Assembly: GCF_014836595.1 (NCBI RefSeq)
Contig: NZ_JACSQO010000004.1
Coordinates: 265,519-329,518 of the forward strand
Reading direction: 5' to 3'
Source: Psychrobacillus faecigallinarum
Lineage (GTDB): Bacteria > Bacillota > Bacilli > Bacillales_A > Planococcaceae
DNA: 64,000 nt
Part shown: positions 1 through 8,656 of the stretch, piece by piece
Numbering within the stretch: the first letter of the stretch is position 1
How the letters are laid out: each line of letters begins with the position of its first letter
Made by a program: the position numbers and the translations under genes
The notes under the pieces: model-generated
Database searches by the model: none
Told to the model about the DNA's origin: nothing
What the model saw: the letters and a program-made list of their open reading frames with translations, nothing else

Positions 1-269
1 TAGGATCACTAAATAGAGAATTCCATTTTCATATTTACTCGTTCTGTCCAAACCAATTACTAATCAATAATATCGAAGAGACTTGGGGACGTTTAGATAT
101 AGTAAGACAGGCAGGTTTTACCTTCTACCCTAAGAGAACACCTCAGTCAATCGAGGAGCATGCATACCTTATTAAGTTAATGGAGTGCAATGCAAGCAGC
201 TTGCAAATTGAGGAATATGCAAGGAATCATAAACTAAAAACACTTGAGGCCTTTAAACAGAGAAATTAA
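1..269 (+). CDS. GntR-family regulator, C-terminal part only (FCD domain)
   Basis: An open frame runs from the window edge to TAA at 267-269, giving about 88 residues with no start inside the window. The visible protein begins with LNREFHFHIY and has helices ending in KTLEAFKQRN. This pattern (Asn followed by Phe-His, then a Trp-containing helix) is typical of the last helices of the FCD effector domain of GntR regulators. The DNA-binding half lies outside the window, so the effector and target cannot be judged. It is followed at once by a terminator. Confidence 0.6.
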   Translation, partial: GSLNREFHFHIYSFCPNQLLINNIEETWGRLDIVRQAGFTFYPKRTPQSIEEHAYLIKLMECNASSLQIEEYARNHKLKTLEAFKQRN

Positions 270-270
270 C

Positions 271-300
271 AACGTCGACTTCATATAGTCGGCGTTTTTT
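271..300 (+). terminator. Intrinsic terminator after the GntR fragment
   Basis: The arms AACGTCGAC and GTCGGCGTT (with one G-T pair) enclose a short loop and are followed by a T run. The hairpin starts two bases after the stop of the upstream frame. Confidence 0.75.
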
Positions 301-1267
301 ATCTTTCCCTTGTTAGCATTTTAAGTTCCTCTAATGCTTCTTGCCATTTATGTTCTGCTTCTAGTATCATTTTATTGAACAGCTCTTCAACGGAAGGTAT
401 GTTATCTATTAAACCAGCGATTTGACCACTGTTTAAAAAACCGTTTTCCAGGTCTCCCTCTATTGCACCCCGTTTATGATGCGACTCCGTCATGCTTTTC
501 TCATAATCCTGAATAGTCATCCCACGTTTTTCAAGATCAATAATTTTACTAGCATATGGAGTTTTTAATACTCTTCGTATCCTCCCCACACTACGACCAA
601 CCAGTATTGTATCTACATCCCCAGCTTCAAGCAGTCGTTTTTTATAATTTTCATGAAATGGAGCTTCTTTTGTTGTAATCAATCTAGTTCCAAGCTGTAC
701 TCCACTTGCACCAAGCGATATCGCTGCTGCTAACCCCTTTCCATCCCCGATCCCCCCTGCTGCTATAACAGGTAATTTCACTTGTTTAACTATTTGGGGT
801 ACCAAGGTAAAAGTAGTCAGCTCTAAATTAGAATTAATACCTGCTGCTTCAAATCCCTCAGCAATTAAAATATCTGCCCCTGCCTGTTCTGCTTTAAGTG
901 CGTGTTTAACAGAAGCTACTAGGGCCATTACTAAAATACCGTGTTTATGCAATATAGGTATATAAGGGGCAGGGTTTCCGGCAGAAAGAGTAACAATAGG
1001 AATTTTATGTTTTATAACAAGTTCAATAAGCTGAACCACATAAGGAGAAACATTAATTGCAATATTGACTGCAAAATTTTTCGAAGTTCTTTTCTTTGTT
1101 TCTAAAATTATTTCTTCTACTTCACTTGGAGACATCGTTCCACATCCAATGGTCCCTAATCCCCCTGCCTCAGTCACTGCAGATGAAAGCTGTGCATTGC
1201 TTATGTTCCCCATTCCGCCTTGAATAATAGGAAAAGTAATATCTAACATCTTACAAACGTATATCAT
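299..1267 (-). CDS. Nitronate monooxygenase / FabK-like flavin oxidoreductase
   Basis: 322 residues with the TIM-barrel layout of the FMN-binding NMO/FabK superfamily: IIQGGMG near residues 14-20, an AAGGIGDG phosphate-binding segment near 167 and GVQLGTR near 187. In classical nitronate monooxygenases and FabK the central segment reads E-A-G-G-H; here it reads EGFEAAGINSN, so the catalytic His is replaced. The protein may therefore be an oxidoreductase of another specificity. ATG at 1265-1267 is supported by AGGGGTGG seven bases upstream. It is a single gene divergent from the carbonic anhydrase gene. The family is sure; the substrate is not. Confidence 0.8.
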   Translation of the reverse strand: MIYVCKMLDITFPIIQGGMGNISNAQLSSAVTEAGGLGTIGCGTMSPSEVEEIILETKKRTSKNFAVNIAINVSPYVVQLIELVIKHKIPIVTLSAGNPAPYIPILHKHGILVMALVASVKHALKAEQAGADILIAEGFEAAGINSNLELTTFTLVPQIVKQVKLPVIAAGGIGDGKGLAAAISLGASGVQLGTRLITTKEAPFHENYKKRLLEAGDVDTILVGRSVGRIRRVLKTPYASKIIDLEKRGMTIQDYEKSMTESHHKRGAIEGDLENGFLNSGQIAGLIDNIPSVEELFNKMILEAEHKWQEALEELKMLTRER

Positions 1268-1348
1268 TTTTTATCCACCCCTATTAAAATATGTTATATT
1301 ATAATTAGTAGAATGACAATTGCTAAAATTAAAAAAGGAGTGAATTAT

Positions 1349-1873
1349 TTGATTATTTCGTTTAAAGGGCACACCCCAAGTATAAGTGGTACAGCCATGA
1401 TTGCACCAGGAGCTAAAATAATTGGAAATGTACGAATAGGAGATGAGTCTACTATTTGGTTCAATGCCGTATTACGGGGTGACGAGGCACCTATTACTAT
1501 TGGTAAGCGATGTAGCATACAGGATAATTCGACAATACATTTGTATGAAGACGCGCCAGTAATTATAGAAGATGAAGTAACTGTCGGACATAATGTTATT
1601 CTCCATGGATGCAGGGTTGGTAAGCGATCTATTATAGGAATGGGCTCTACTATTTTAGATCATTCCGAGATTGGTGAAGAATGTATTGTAGGGGCAAACA
1701 CCTTAGTTCCTTCTGGCAAGAAATTCCCTCCACGCTCTTTAATCGTTGGTTCGCCTGGAAAAGTAGTAAGAGAGTTAAATGACAAAGATATAGAGCTAAT
1801 TCAGCTATCTATAGACACCTATGTACAAAAAGGCTATGACTACCGAGAAATATTTGAAAATAATTTGGTATAA
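1349..1873 (+). CDS. ytoA: Gamma carbonic anhydrase family protein (YtoA-like)
   Basis: 174 residues of left-handed beta-helix hexapeptide repeats. It matches the YtoA/YrdA/PaaY group: IWFNAVLRGD, SIQDNSTIH and GHNVILHGC carry the conserved Arg/Asp, Gln/Asp and zinc-ligand His residues. The best start is TTG at 1349, because AAGGAG lies about nine bases upstream and the protein then begins MIISFKGHTP, as in Bacillus YtoA; an in-frame ATG at 1313 has no ribosome site. The family has carbonic anhydrase members and thioesterase-like PaaY members, so its position near the paa operon is suggestive but not proof of a PaaY role. Confidence 0.85.
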   Translation: MIISFKGHTPSISGTAMIAPGAKIIGNVRIGDESTIWFNAVLRGDEAPITIGKRCSIQDNSTIHLYEDAPVIIEDEVTVGHNVILHGCRVGKRSIIGMGSTILDHSEIGEECIVGANTLVPSGKKFPPRSLIVGSPGKVVRELNDKDIELIQLSIDTYVQKGYDYREIFENNLV

Positions 1874-1935
1874 CTAGTTATCAAATTATTTTCAATTAAA
1901 GTTGCATAAAAAACAAGGTCAGTTATGAGTTAAAA

Positions 1936-1969
1936 CTAAAAGCAGGGGATTTTTTTCCCCTGCTTTTAG
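1936..1969. terminator. Convergent hairpin terminator
   Basis: Perfect 14-bp arms, CTAAAAGCAGGGGA and TCCCCTGCTTTTAG, enclose a T-rich loop. It lies between two convergent genes and ends on the minus strand in a T-rich tail, so it probably serves both. Confidence 0.75.
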
Positions 1970-1976
1970 TGCGCCG

Positions 1977-2171
1977 TTATATTCCATCAAAAAGATTCCC
2001 TAATGCCCTAACAAGACCTCGCAGTATCCAAAACAATAAACGAAAAGGTAAAAAAAATAGTTCAGGAATCCAGAAAAAAATGTCCCCAAAAACATCTGCC
2101 CAAGTATATTTCTCTTGTTGACGTTTTCTTTCTGCTCTCTTTTCTTTTTTACGCTTCCATCGCTCACTCAT
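1977..2171 (-). CDS. Small basic membrane-associated protein, unknown
   Basis: 64 residues. The first 20 are highly charged (repeated Lys/Arg/Glu), followed by an aromatic, hydrophobic stretch with FFWIPELFFLPFRLLFWIL that could lie in or on the membrane. The start is supported by AGAAGGG upstream. No family is recognised. Translation signals and the downstream terminator support a real gene. Confidence 0.6.
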   Translation of the reverse strand: MSERWKRKKEKRAERKRQQEKYTWADVFGDIFFWIPELFFLPFRLLFWILRGLVRALGNLFDGI

Positions 2172-2280
2172 GTAAAATACCCTTCTTTCGTAGGCCCTTA
2201 TATTTTAAATTAATTTACGAACTACTATTAAAAAAGTTTCTAACAAACGTTATGTATTTTAATTAGTCATAGCTTCGGAA

Positions 2281-2925
2281 TTATAAAGTAAATTCAAGAA
2301 CCTCTCTAAGATCCTTTACAATATAGTTTGCTTTTTCCAGTTCCTCTGGCTGAGAGAAGTCAAATTCAACTCCAATTGCGATCAAGTTATTATCTTTCGC
2401 TGCATTTATATCCGATGAGCGATCACCAATTACATATCCTGATGTAATTTGATTTTCTTTCAATACTCTTTCTACTAGCTCCGATTTATGGCCGGATGCA
2501 ACAGTTTGTATACTATACACTTTCTTAATATACTTTTCCAGATCATATGTTTCGACTATTGCCTTCAAGTATTCTTCCTGTCCATTGCTAGCGATGAACA
2601 CCTCGTAGTCCTTGCTTAAAGTCATTAAAAGCTTTTCTGCATGTGGATAGAGTGCACCCTCGTTGTTTTTGATCAAGGCGATTAGTTGTTTATGAAAATA
2701 TTCATTACTCTTTTCTCGAGTTTCGTTAGAATGCTTTGGGCAAAGAGTTTTCCAAACGGTAGGAAGTGTAACACCCATAATTTCTCGGTACTTTTCTATA
2801 GGCGTATCTTCGTTCCATAAATCTTGCCCTCTTAACATATTAAAAGTTTTTTCTAATGCAGGCTCTAATATTAAGTTTGTCTGAAATAACGTTCCGTCCA
2901 TATCAAAAATACAGCATTTTTTCAT
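2281..2925 (-). CDS. HAD-family phosphatase
   Basis: 214 residues with the full HAD motif set: DMDGT at residues 9-13 (nucleophile Asp and acid/base Asp), a Ser in IASNGQEEY, Lys in SGHKSELV and GDRSSDI near the end. The cap region is helical, as in phosphoglycolate phosphatase-like enzymes. ATG at 2923-2925 follows AGGAGGAGA and is preferred to the in-frame ATG five codons upstream, which overlaps that site. The substrate cannot be read from the sequence. It lies downstream of paaX on the other side of a hairpin and has its own ribosome site. Confidence 0.85.
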   Translation of the reverse strand: MKKCCIFDMDGTLFQTNLILEPALEKTFNMLRGQDLWNEDTPIEKYREIMGVTLPTVWKTLCPKHSNETREKSNEYFHKQLIALIKNNEGALYPHAEKLLMTLSKDYEVFIASNGQEEYLKAIVETYDLEKYIKKVYSIQTVASGHKSELVERVLKENQITSGYVIGDRSSDINAAKDNNLIAIGVEFDFSQPEELEKANYIVKDLREVLEFTL

Positions 2926-2954
2926 TATTCTCCTCCTCATATCTTATAAATAAC

Positions 2955-2984
2955 GGAAACCGAACCTATTAAGATTCGGTTTCC
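2955..2984 (-). terminator. Hairpin after paaX
   Basis: The perfect arms GGAAACCGAA and TTCGGTTTCC lie just beyond the paaX stop. The T tail is short, so it may be a leaky terminator between paaX and the HAD gene. Confidence 0.6.
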
Positions 2985-2989
2985 AAGCA

Positions 2990-3880
2990 CTATTCCTTTA
3001 AAAGTGGGTGGTAGTTAGCATCATATTTTACATCTTTTCTTTGAAGGTCATTATCTGCTTGAAAAACTTCTTCAAAAAATTCGCTTGCTGAAGGTGCAAG
3101 TAATTTATAATATTGCTCGAATAAAAGTGCAGCATGATTACCGCTCCATATTTCAGGTAACAGGTCCTTTGGAAGACCCGGATCAATAAATAGGAACTTC
3201 CGATATTCATGAACTAATCTAGTTCTTTCTACAAAACATTCAGCTAATGACATTTTCTTATCATTCATCATACTTTGATGAACTATATATTGTTGGCTAT
3301 AAATGGTTATAAACTCTTTATATCTTGCTTCTATTTCTAAGAGTGGCCAGCTTTTTTCCACCAAAGCCTTGTTCTCTTTTGGACCTTTATATTCTGAAAC
3401 AAAAAAATCAACATATTCATTTATATCATACTTCTCTATTAAAAATTCTACTTCATTATCAAGATTATTAGGAGATATCCAACAACCATTTGAAAAGCTG
3501 CCAAATCCGCTCCACAACAACTCCTTACGAAGCTCATCACGTATCTGCCTTTTTTCTTCAGGAATTGTATACATTAATATGCGCCATTTACCATCCCATT
3601 CATTGGGCATCAGCTTAAAGATTCGATTCGCAGCTTCTTCCATTCTTAATTTACCTCGTTTGGTAAGAAAATAATAGCTTTTGTTTCCTACTTTCTCAGA
3701 TTCTAACCATCCCTGTTTCATCATTCTAGAGACCGCTACCCGGACTGATTGTTCATTATGTCCAAATTCCTTGAGAAGACGAATAAGGCTACCAATCCAT
3801 ATTTTATTGCCATAGTGTCTTATATAATCGCCATATATCGTAAAGATCATTGACTGTGTGTTAGACATACTTTCATTCAC
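2990..3880 (-). CDS. paaX: Phenylacetate-responsive transcriptional repressor PaaX
   Basis: 296 residues matching the PaaX family: an N-terminal winged helix (VRVAVSRMMKQGWL near residues 42-55), the central WRILMYTIPEEKR segment, and a C-terminal helical domain. PaaX proteins repress paa genes and are released by phenylacetyl-CoA, which fits the adjacent operon. The reported start is a GTG; an ATG four codons in (3866-3868) is equally possible, and neither has a strong ribosome site. The gene lies downstream of the catabolic operon, on the same strand, behind its own putative promoter, which suggests independent or autoregulated expression. Confidence 0.92.
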   Translation of the reverse strand: MNESMSNTQSMIFTIYGDYIRHYGNKIWIGSLIRLLKEFGHNEQSVRVAVSRMMKQGWLESEKVGNKSYYFLTKRGKLRMEEAANRIFKLMPNEWDGKWRILMYTIPEEKRQIRDELRKELLWSGFGSFSNGCWISPNNLDNEVEFLIEKYDINEYVDFFVSEYKGPKENKALVEKSWPLLEIEARYKEFITIYSQQYIVHQSMMNDKKMSLAECFVERTRLVHEYRKFLFIDPGLPKDLLPEIWSGNHAALLFEQYYKLLAPSASEFFEEVFQADNDLQRKDVKYDANYHPLLKE

Positions 3881-3999
3881 TCTTTTCTAATTTACCTACT
3901 AGAAATATATCACGAATTCTAAATTATTTCACTATTTTGTTATAAGGATATACTAATTATTTCCCTGAAAATAATTTAATTTTCTGTATTTATAAACCT

Positions 4000-4041
4000 C
4001 ATATAGATTAAACAAATTTTATTGTTAAAGCATTTAATCTA
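4000..4041 (-). promoter_or_regulatory. Putative paaX promoter with overlapping inverted repeat
   Basis: On the minus strand TTAACA (4023-4028) and TATATG (4000-4005) are 17 bases apart. A perfect 9-bp inverted repeat, TAGATTAAA at 4004-4012 and TTTAATCTA at 4033-4041, brackets these elements, as expected for an operator of an autoregulated repressor. The rest of the 307-base gap between paaX and paaJ holds only AT-rich sequence and the operon terminator. Confidence 0.4.
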
Positions 4042-4125
4042 GAAATATATTACATATTTTATAGTGCGAATGGTTGTTAGGGTGAATATAAAAATAAAAT
4101 CATTAGTTTATTTAGGCATTAGAAA

Positions 4126-4168
4126 AACATCTCTTACAAACGGTACGTCAAACGCACATAGAGATGTT
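4126..4168 (-). terminator. Terminator of the paa operon
   Basis: The arms AACATCTCT and AGAGATGTT are separated by 25 bases and followed on the minus strand by a T-rich tail. The hairpin begins about 20 bases after the paaJ stop. The loop is long, so efficiency is uncertain. Confidence 0.5.
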
Positions 4169-4187
4169 CTTGTATTTATATTCGGAC

Positions 4188-5390
4188 TTACTGAATACCT
4201 TCAAATATTGCTGAAATTCCCTGACCTACACCTACACACATCGTAGCGAGGCCGTATTTAGTTTCTCTTTTTCTCATCTCGTAAATAAGTGTGGTCACAA
4301 TTCTTGCTCCACTAGCACCTAAGGGATGTCCGAGTGCAATTGCACCTCCGTTTACATTAACGATTTGTGGATCTAGCCCTAGTTCCCTTATACATGCCAG
4401 TGATTGAGAAGCAAATGCTTCATTCAATTCTATTAATCCGATATCCTCTATTTTTAAACCTGCACGTTTCAAAGCCTTTCTTGTTGCAAATACGGGTCCA
4501 AGTCCCATGAGAGCTGGTTCTAGACCGATAGTTGCAGCAGCAACATATCTTGCAATAGGCTTTAAGTCTAATTCCCTTGCTTTATCTGCACTCATTAGAA
4601 GTAACCCAGCCGCACCATCGTTAACACCAGATGCATTTCCTGCTGTCACAGTACCACCCTCAAAAAGAGGAGCTAATTTTTTTAACTTTCCTAAGCTTGT
4701 TTCTGGTCGGGGGTGTTCGTCGGCCACAACCAATACTTCTTCTCCTTTCTGATTTGTAAACCTCACAGGAATTATCTCATTTAAAAAACGATTATCCTCC
4801 ATCGCGTTTTTAGCCCTTTGTTGACTTTCAAAGGAGAAGATATCTTGATCCTCCCTAGATATTCTGTGCTTCACAGCAACATTCTCAGCAGTCTTTAGCA
4901 TAGAATCAGTACCGTACAACTCTTTTAATAATGGATTTATAAATCGCCATCCAATCGTTGTATCTACAAGCTCCATATCTCCTCTTGGAAATTCTTTCGT
5001 AGGCTTAGCCATTACGTAAGGAGCACGAGTCATACTTTCTGTTCCGCCGGCAATATATATATCACCATCTCCTACTGCAATTGCTCGAGCTGCATAAAGT
5101 ATTGCATCTAAACCTGAACCACAAAGTCTATTAATTGTAGTGCCACCAACCTCTAACGGTAGTCCTGAGAGTAACGAAGCCATCCTCGCTACATTACGAT
5201 TATCCTCCCCAGCTTGGTTGGCATTTCCTAAAATAACTTCTTCTATTTGATCGACTGGAAGTCCTTTATTTCTTTCTATAAGTCCCTTTATAACAAAGGA
5301 TGCTAAATCATCTGGCCTTATACTTTTTAAACATCCATTATACCTACCGATAGGAGTGCGTACAGCATCTACTATTACAACTTCTCTCAT
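4188..5390 (-). CDS. paaJ: 3-oxoadipyl-CoA / 3-oxo-5,6-dehydrosuberyl-CoA thiolase
   Basis: 400 residues, the usual length of thiolase II enzymes. The nucleophile Cys90 lies in [10 protein letters not shown], the catalytic His355 in [10 protein letters not shown] and the second Cys385 in CVGVGQG. The variant CGSGLDA is typical of PcaF/PaaJ-type beta-ketoadipyl-CoA thiolases. In phenylacetate breakdown this enzyme acts twice, on 3-oxo-5,6-dehydrosuberyl-CoA and on 3-oxoadipyl-CoA, releasing acetyl-CoA and succinyl-CoA. It is the last gene of the operon, eight bases after paaH, with GGGAGAG as ribosome site. Confidence 0.9.
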   Translation of the reverse strand: MREVVIVDAVRTPIGRYNGCLKSIRPDDLASFVIKGLIERNKGLPVDQIEEVILGNANQAGEDNRNVARMASLLSGLPLEVGGTTINRLCGSGLDAILYAARAIAVGDGDIYIAGGTESMTRAPYVMAKPTKEFPRGDMELVDTTIGWRFINPLLKELYGTDSMLKTAENVAVKHRISREDQDIFSFESQQRAKNAMEDNRFLNEIIPVRFTNQKGEEVLVVADEHPRPETSLGKLKKLAPLFEGGTVTAGNASGVNDGAAGLLLMSADKARELDLKPIARYVAAATIGLEPALMGLGPVFATRKALKRAGLKIEDIGLIELNEAFASQSLACIRELGLDPQIVNVNGGAIALGHPLGASGARIVTTLIYEMRKRETKYGLATMCVGVGQGISAIFEGIQ

Positions 5391-5398
5391 TTCTTAAT

Positions 5399-6259
5399 TC
5401 ACTCTCCCTCTTCCGTATAGCTATAAACGCCCCTGCCCGTCTTTCTTCCAAGCCGGCCAGCTTTAACGTATTGTTCAAGTAAAGGCGCTGGCCGATATTT
5501 TTCACCAAGCTTTTCATGTAAATACTTTAAATTATTTAATCGAGTATCTAATCCAACAAGATCACCGAGTTCAAAAGGTCCCATTGGATAATTCAAGCCT
5601 AATTTTATGGCTTTATCAATTTCTTCCGGAGTACCTAAGCCTTCCTGAAGCATATAGAATGCTTCATTACCAACCAGTGCACTTATTCGACTAGTAATAA
5701 ACCCTGGAAACTCTCTAATTACCACCGTTTCCTTGCCCATCTGCTTAGCAACTTTTTTTATAATTTCCACGGTATCATCACTAGTTTCTAGCCCTCTCAC
5801 TAGTTCTACCAATGGCATTTTATGTACTGGATTAAAAAAGTGCATAGCAATTGTCTTATCAGGACGTTTAGCGAAGGATGCAATTTCTGTTGGGCTCATA
5901 GTAGAGGTATTAGTTGCAAAATAACATTCTGCTTTAGCATGTTCTTCTATTATCTCAAACACTGTTCTCTTAATTGCAGCTTTCTCAGGAACAGCTTCTA
6001 TTACTAAATCAGCTCCTTGCACCGCTATAGTAAGATCTAATTCAAAACTAAGGTTGTATAAATATTTTTCTGCCATTTCAGTAGTTAGTTTTTCTCTTTC
6101 AATACCTTTTTCAAATAAAGCCTCGATTTCTTGCTTAGCTTGTTCTAAGGCTACTTGATTGTTGTCCACAACTGTTACCTCATAATTAGACAGAGCTGCT
6201 ACATAGGCAATTCCTCGTCCCATTACACCGGAGCCTACAACAACTATATGATTAACCAA
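5399..6259 (-). CDS. paaH: 3-hydroxyadipyl-CoA dehydrogenase
   Basis: 286 residues from the chosen TTG at 6257-6259. GGGGAGGTG lies six bases upstream and the protein then begins MVNHIVVVGSG; the longer frame from 6307 has no such signal. The N-terminal Rossmann fold has GSGVMGRG, followed by MHFFNPVHKMPLVELV with the catalytic His and the C-terminal dimerisation domain with NYPMGPFELGDLVGLD. This is the PaaH/Hbd family that oxidises 3-hydroxyadipyl-CoA with NAD+. Operon position between the aldehyde dehydrogenase and paaJ agrees. Confidence 0.9.
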   Translation of the reverse strand: MVNHIVVVGSGVMGRGIAYVAALSNYEVTVVDNNQVALEQAKQEIEALFEKGIEREKLTTEMAEKYLYNLSFELDLTIAVQGADLVIEAVPEKAAIKRTVFEIIEEHAKAECYFATNTSTMSPTEIASFAKRPDKTIAMHFFNPVHKMPLVELVRGLETSDDTVEIIKKVAKQMGKETVVIREFPGFITSRISALVGNEAFYMLQEGLGTPEEIDKAIKLGLNYPMGPFELGDLVGLDTRLNNLKYLHEKLGEKYRPAPLLEQYVKAGRLGRKTGRGVYSYTEEGE

Positions 6260-6338
6260 AAACAGCACCTCCCCTATTTGTTTATGTAGAAAAAAGACAG
6301 GAACCATCTTTAAGTTCCCGCCCTTTTAATGTATTTCT

Positions 6339-7856
6339 TTAAAGCCCCAAAGGATTTAATGGACGGCTTCCATAGTAAGATAAGATACTCTTAGTTTCTG
6401 TGTACAGATCTAACGTTTCGATGCAAAGCTCTCGTCCAAAGCCTGATTGCTTGTATCCACCAAAAGGAGTTCCTGGAAATGCTGAAAACGGACAATTCAC
6501 CATTACTATACCTGCCTTGATCTGATTAGCAACTCTTGTAGCTCTTGCTCCATCCTTTGACCAAATAGCAGAGCCAAGTCCAAAAGTAGTATCGTTAGCT
6601 AATTTAATCGCTTCTTTTTCATCTTTAAATTTCATTACGACCACAACCGGCCCAAATATCTCTTCCTTTACTACGCTCATCTCGTGATTTACGTTAGAAA
6701 TTATAGTCGGCTCAAACCAAAAACCATTCTCAAATCCTTTTGGAGAACATTTATGGCCTCCTGCTATAATCTCTGCCCCATCCTTTATCGCTGATTGAAC
6801 ATATCCATTTATCGTATCCAACTGTGTTTGGTCTATAATAGCACCAACATGTGTTCCTTTATCAAAAGGATCTCCTAATTGAAGTCTTTTTGTCTTTTCT
6901 AGAAACTTACTTACAAACTCTTCATAAATATCTTCTTGCACATACAAGCGAGAACGAGCTTCACAAGATTGACCTGAATTATAAAAAATCCCAAATAAAG
7001 AGCCATCAACAGCTGCATCAATATCCGCATCAGCAAACACTATACTGGGGGACTTTCCTCCAAGTTCTAGAGTTACCCGCTTCAAGCTTTCAGAAGCTTT
7101 TCCCATAATGTCTTTCCCTATAGGGGTAGACCCTGTAAAAGCAACCTTATCCACTTCAGCGTGCTCTACTAAATAATTTCCAATTTCTGAGCCTGAACCA
7201 GGAACAATGTTGACAACTCCTGGTGGAACACCTGCCTCCAAACAAATTTCACCTAGTATTATGGCAGTTAATGGAGTTAAAGACGCTGGCTTCACAATAA
7301 CAGAACAGCCTACAGCTATTGCTGGCGCTATTTTCCATGCAGCCATCATCAGCGGATAATTCCAAGGTATAATTTGTGCACAAACTCCAACAGGTTCTTT
7401 TTCTGTATAGTTATGAAACTGACCTGGCACATTATTGACAGAACCTCGGTGTCCAACAATTGCTCCCGCGTAAAACTCAAAATCCTCAATAGCTTGGGTT
7501 ACTTGACCTTGAGCAGCGTGAAGCGTCTTTCCAGTATCTAAAATCTCTAACTCCACTAACTCATTGAAGCGAGAACGCATAATTGCAGCAATTTTATTTA
7601 TAATCTGTGCTCTGCGACCTACAGGATACATTTTCCACTTACCGTGATCAAAAGAGTTACGCGCTGCTGCAATTGCCTTTTCTGCATCTTCCTTGGTAGC
7701 CTTAGCAACCTCAGCTACAAGTTCTCCGTTAGCTGGGTTAAAGGTTTTAATTGTTTCACCTTTCGAGCCTTTCATCTTTTCTCCATTTATTATTAAATGA
7801 TAAAATTCTCTTTTTAGAGACTCTTTTTCGGTTTTATCGTCTTTAATAGTTGTCAT
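6339..7856 (-). CDS. Aldehyde dehydrogenase of the paa operon
   Basis: 505 residues, full ALDH fold with Asn166 (IIPWNYP), general base Glu264 (LELGGKSP) and nucleophile Cys298 (NSGQSCEA). Two roles fit. It may oxidise 3-oxo-5,6-dehydrosuberyl-CoA semialdehyde, doing the job of the ALDH half of PaaZ, or it may oxidise phenylacetaldehyde to phenylacetate. The hydratase (MaoC-like) half of PaaZ is not fused here and is not seen in the window. Position inside the ring-cleavage operon favours the first role, which is an inference. Confidence 0.85.
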   Translation of the reverse strand: MTTIKDDKTEKESLKREFYHLIINGEKMKGSKGETIKTFNPANGELVAEVAKATKEDAEKAIAAARNSFDHGKWKMYPVGRRAQIINKIAAIMRSRFNELVELEILDTGKTLHAAQGQVTQAIEDFEFYAGAIVGHRGSVNNVPGQFHNYTEKEPVGVCAQIIPWNYPLMMAAWKIAPAIAVGCSVIVKPASLTPLTAIILGEICLEAGVPPGVVNIVPGSGSEIGNYLVEHAEVDKVAFTGSTPIGKDIMGKASESLKRVTLELGGKSPSIVFADADIDAAVDGSLFGIFYNSGQSCEARSRLYVQEDIYEEFVSKFLEKTKRLQLGDPFDKGTHVGAIIDQTQLDTINGYVQSAIKDGAEIIAGGHKCSPKGFENGFWFEPTIISNVNHEMSVVKEEIFGPVVVVMKFKDEKEAIKLANDTTFGLGSAIWSKDGARATRVANQIKAGIVMVNCPFSAFPGTPFGGYKQSGFGRELCIETLDLYTETKSILSYYGSRPLNPLGL

Positions 7857-7870
7857 GAATAAGACACTCC

Positions 7871-8644
7871 TTATTTTCCTGAAAAAACAGGTTTTCTTTT
7901 TTCTAAAAAAGCTTCGATACCCTCCAGATGATCATTGGTTTGTCCTGCTATTCGCTGAGATTGTGCTTCAAATTCTAGATACTCCTCTAAAGGCATTTCT
8001 GTAATCGCTTTCATTGAACATTTTATAAGGGCAACAGCTTTAGAAGGCAAGCTGGCTAAATGTTCAGCAAAATATGTTAACTGATCTTCCCACTCCTGAA
8101 CCTCAATAATTTTATTGGCTAAACCTAGGTTAAATGCCTGCTGAGCTGAAACTTTTTCACCTAAAATGGAGAGTTCTAATGTTTTGGCTACGCCTATTAA
8201 CTGGGATAAGTAATACAAATTCCCACAGTCTGGTACGAGACCTACATGGATAAAAGCATTTAAATAGCTACCTTTTTCGGAAATCAGACGGAAATCACAG
8301 GCTAAGGCCAAACTAAAACCGGCACCAGCAGCCACCCCGTTTACCGCTGCAACAATTGGCTTTTCGCATAAACTAATCTGTCTTAGCATCGGATAATACG
8401 ATTCTCTTAATAGGTTTCCATAATCCATCTGAGCATCCACTTCGGTTAGATCCTGTCCAGAACAGAAGGCTCTACCTTCTCCAGTCAAGAGAATACTATG
8501 CACTTCTTCCGAAGAAGACGCGGTTTTAAATGCAGCTTTTAACTCTTCATTCATCTTAGCGTTAAATGCATTGAGCTTATCTGGTCTGTTTAAGACAATC
8601 CAAGCTACATTATTTTTCACATAATATTTAATAGTTTCGTACAT
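7871..8644 (-). CDS. paaG: 1,2-epoxyphenylacetyl-CoA isomerase (PaaG-like)
   Basis: 257 residues of the crotonase superfamily. The oxyanion-hole segments are SGQDL near 64 and VAAGAGFSLA near 105. Asp139 in HVGLVPDCG corresponds to the catalytic Asp of PaaG isomerases, while the hydratase Glu in the AGAG segment is absent (Ser in its place). That argues for isomerase rather than hydratase. PaaG converts the ring epoxide to oxepin-CoA. ATG at 8642-8644 follows GGGAGGAG; a GTG two codons upstream overlaps that site. Confidence 0.83.
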   Translation of the reverse strand: MYETIKYYVKNNVAWIVLNRPDKLNAFNAKMNEELKAAFKTASSSEEVHSILLTGEGRAFCSGQDLTEVDAQMDYGNLLRESYYPMLRQISLCEKPIVAAVNGVAAGAGFSLALACDFRLISEKGSYLNAFIHVGLVPDCGNLYYLSQLIGVAKTLELSILGEKVSAQQAFNLGLANKIIEVQEWEDQLTYFAEHLASLPSKAVALIKCSMKAITEMPLEEYLEFEAQSQRIAGQTNDHLEGIEAFLEKRKPVFSGK

Positions 8645-8656
8645 ATTCACTCCTCC

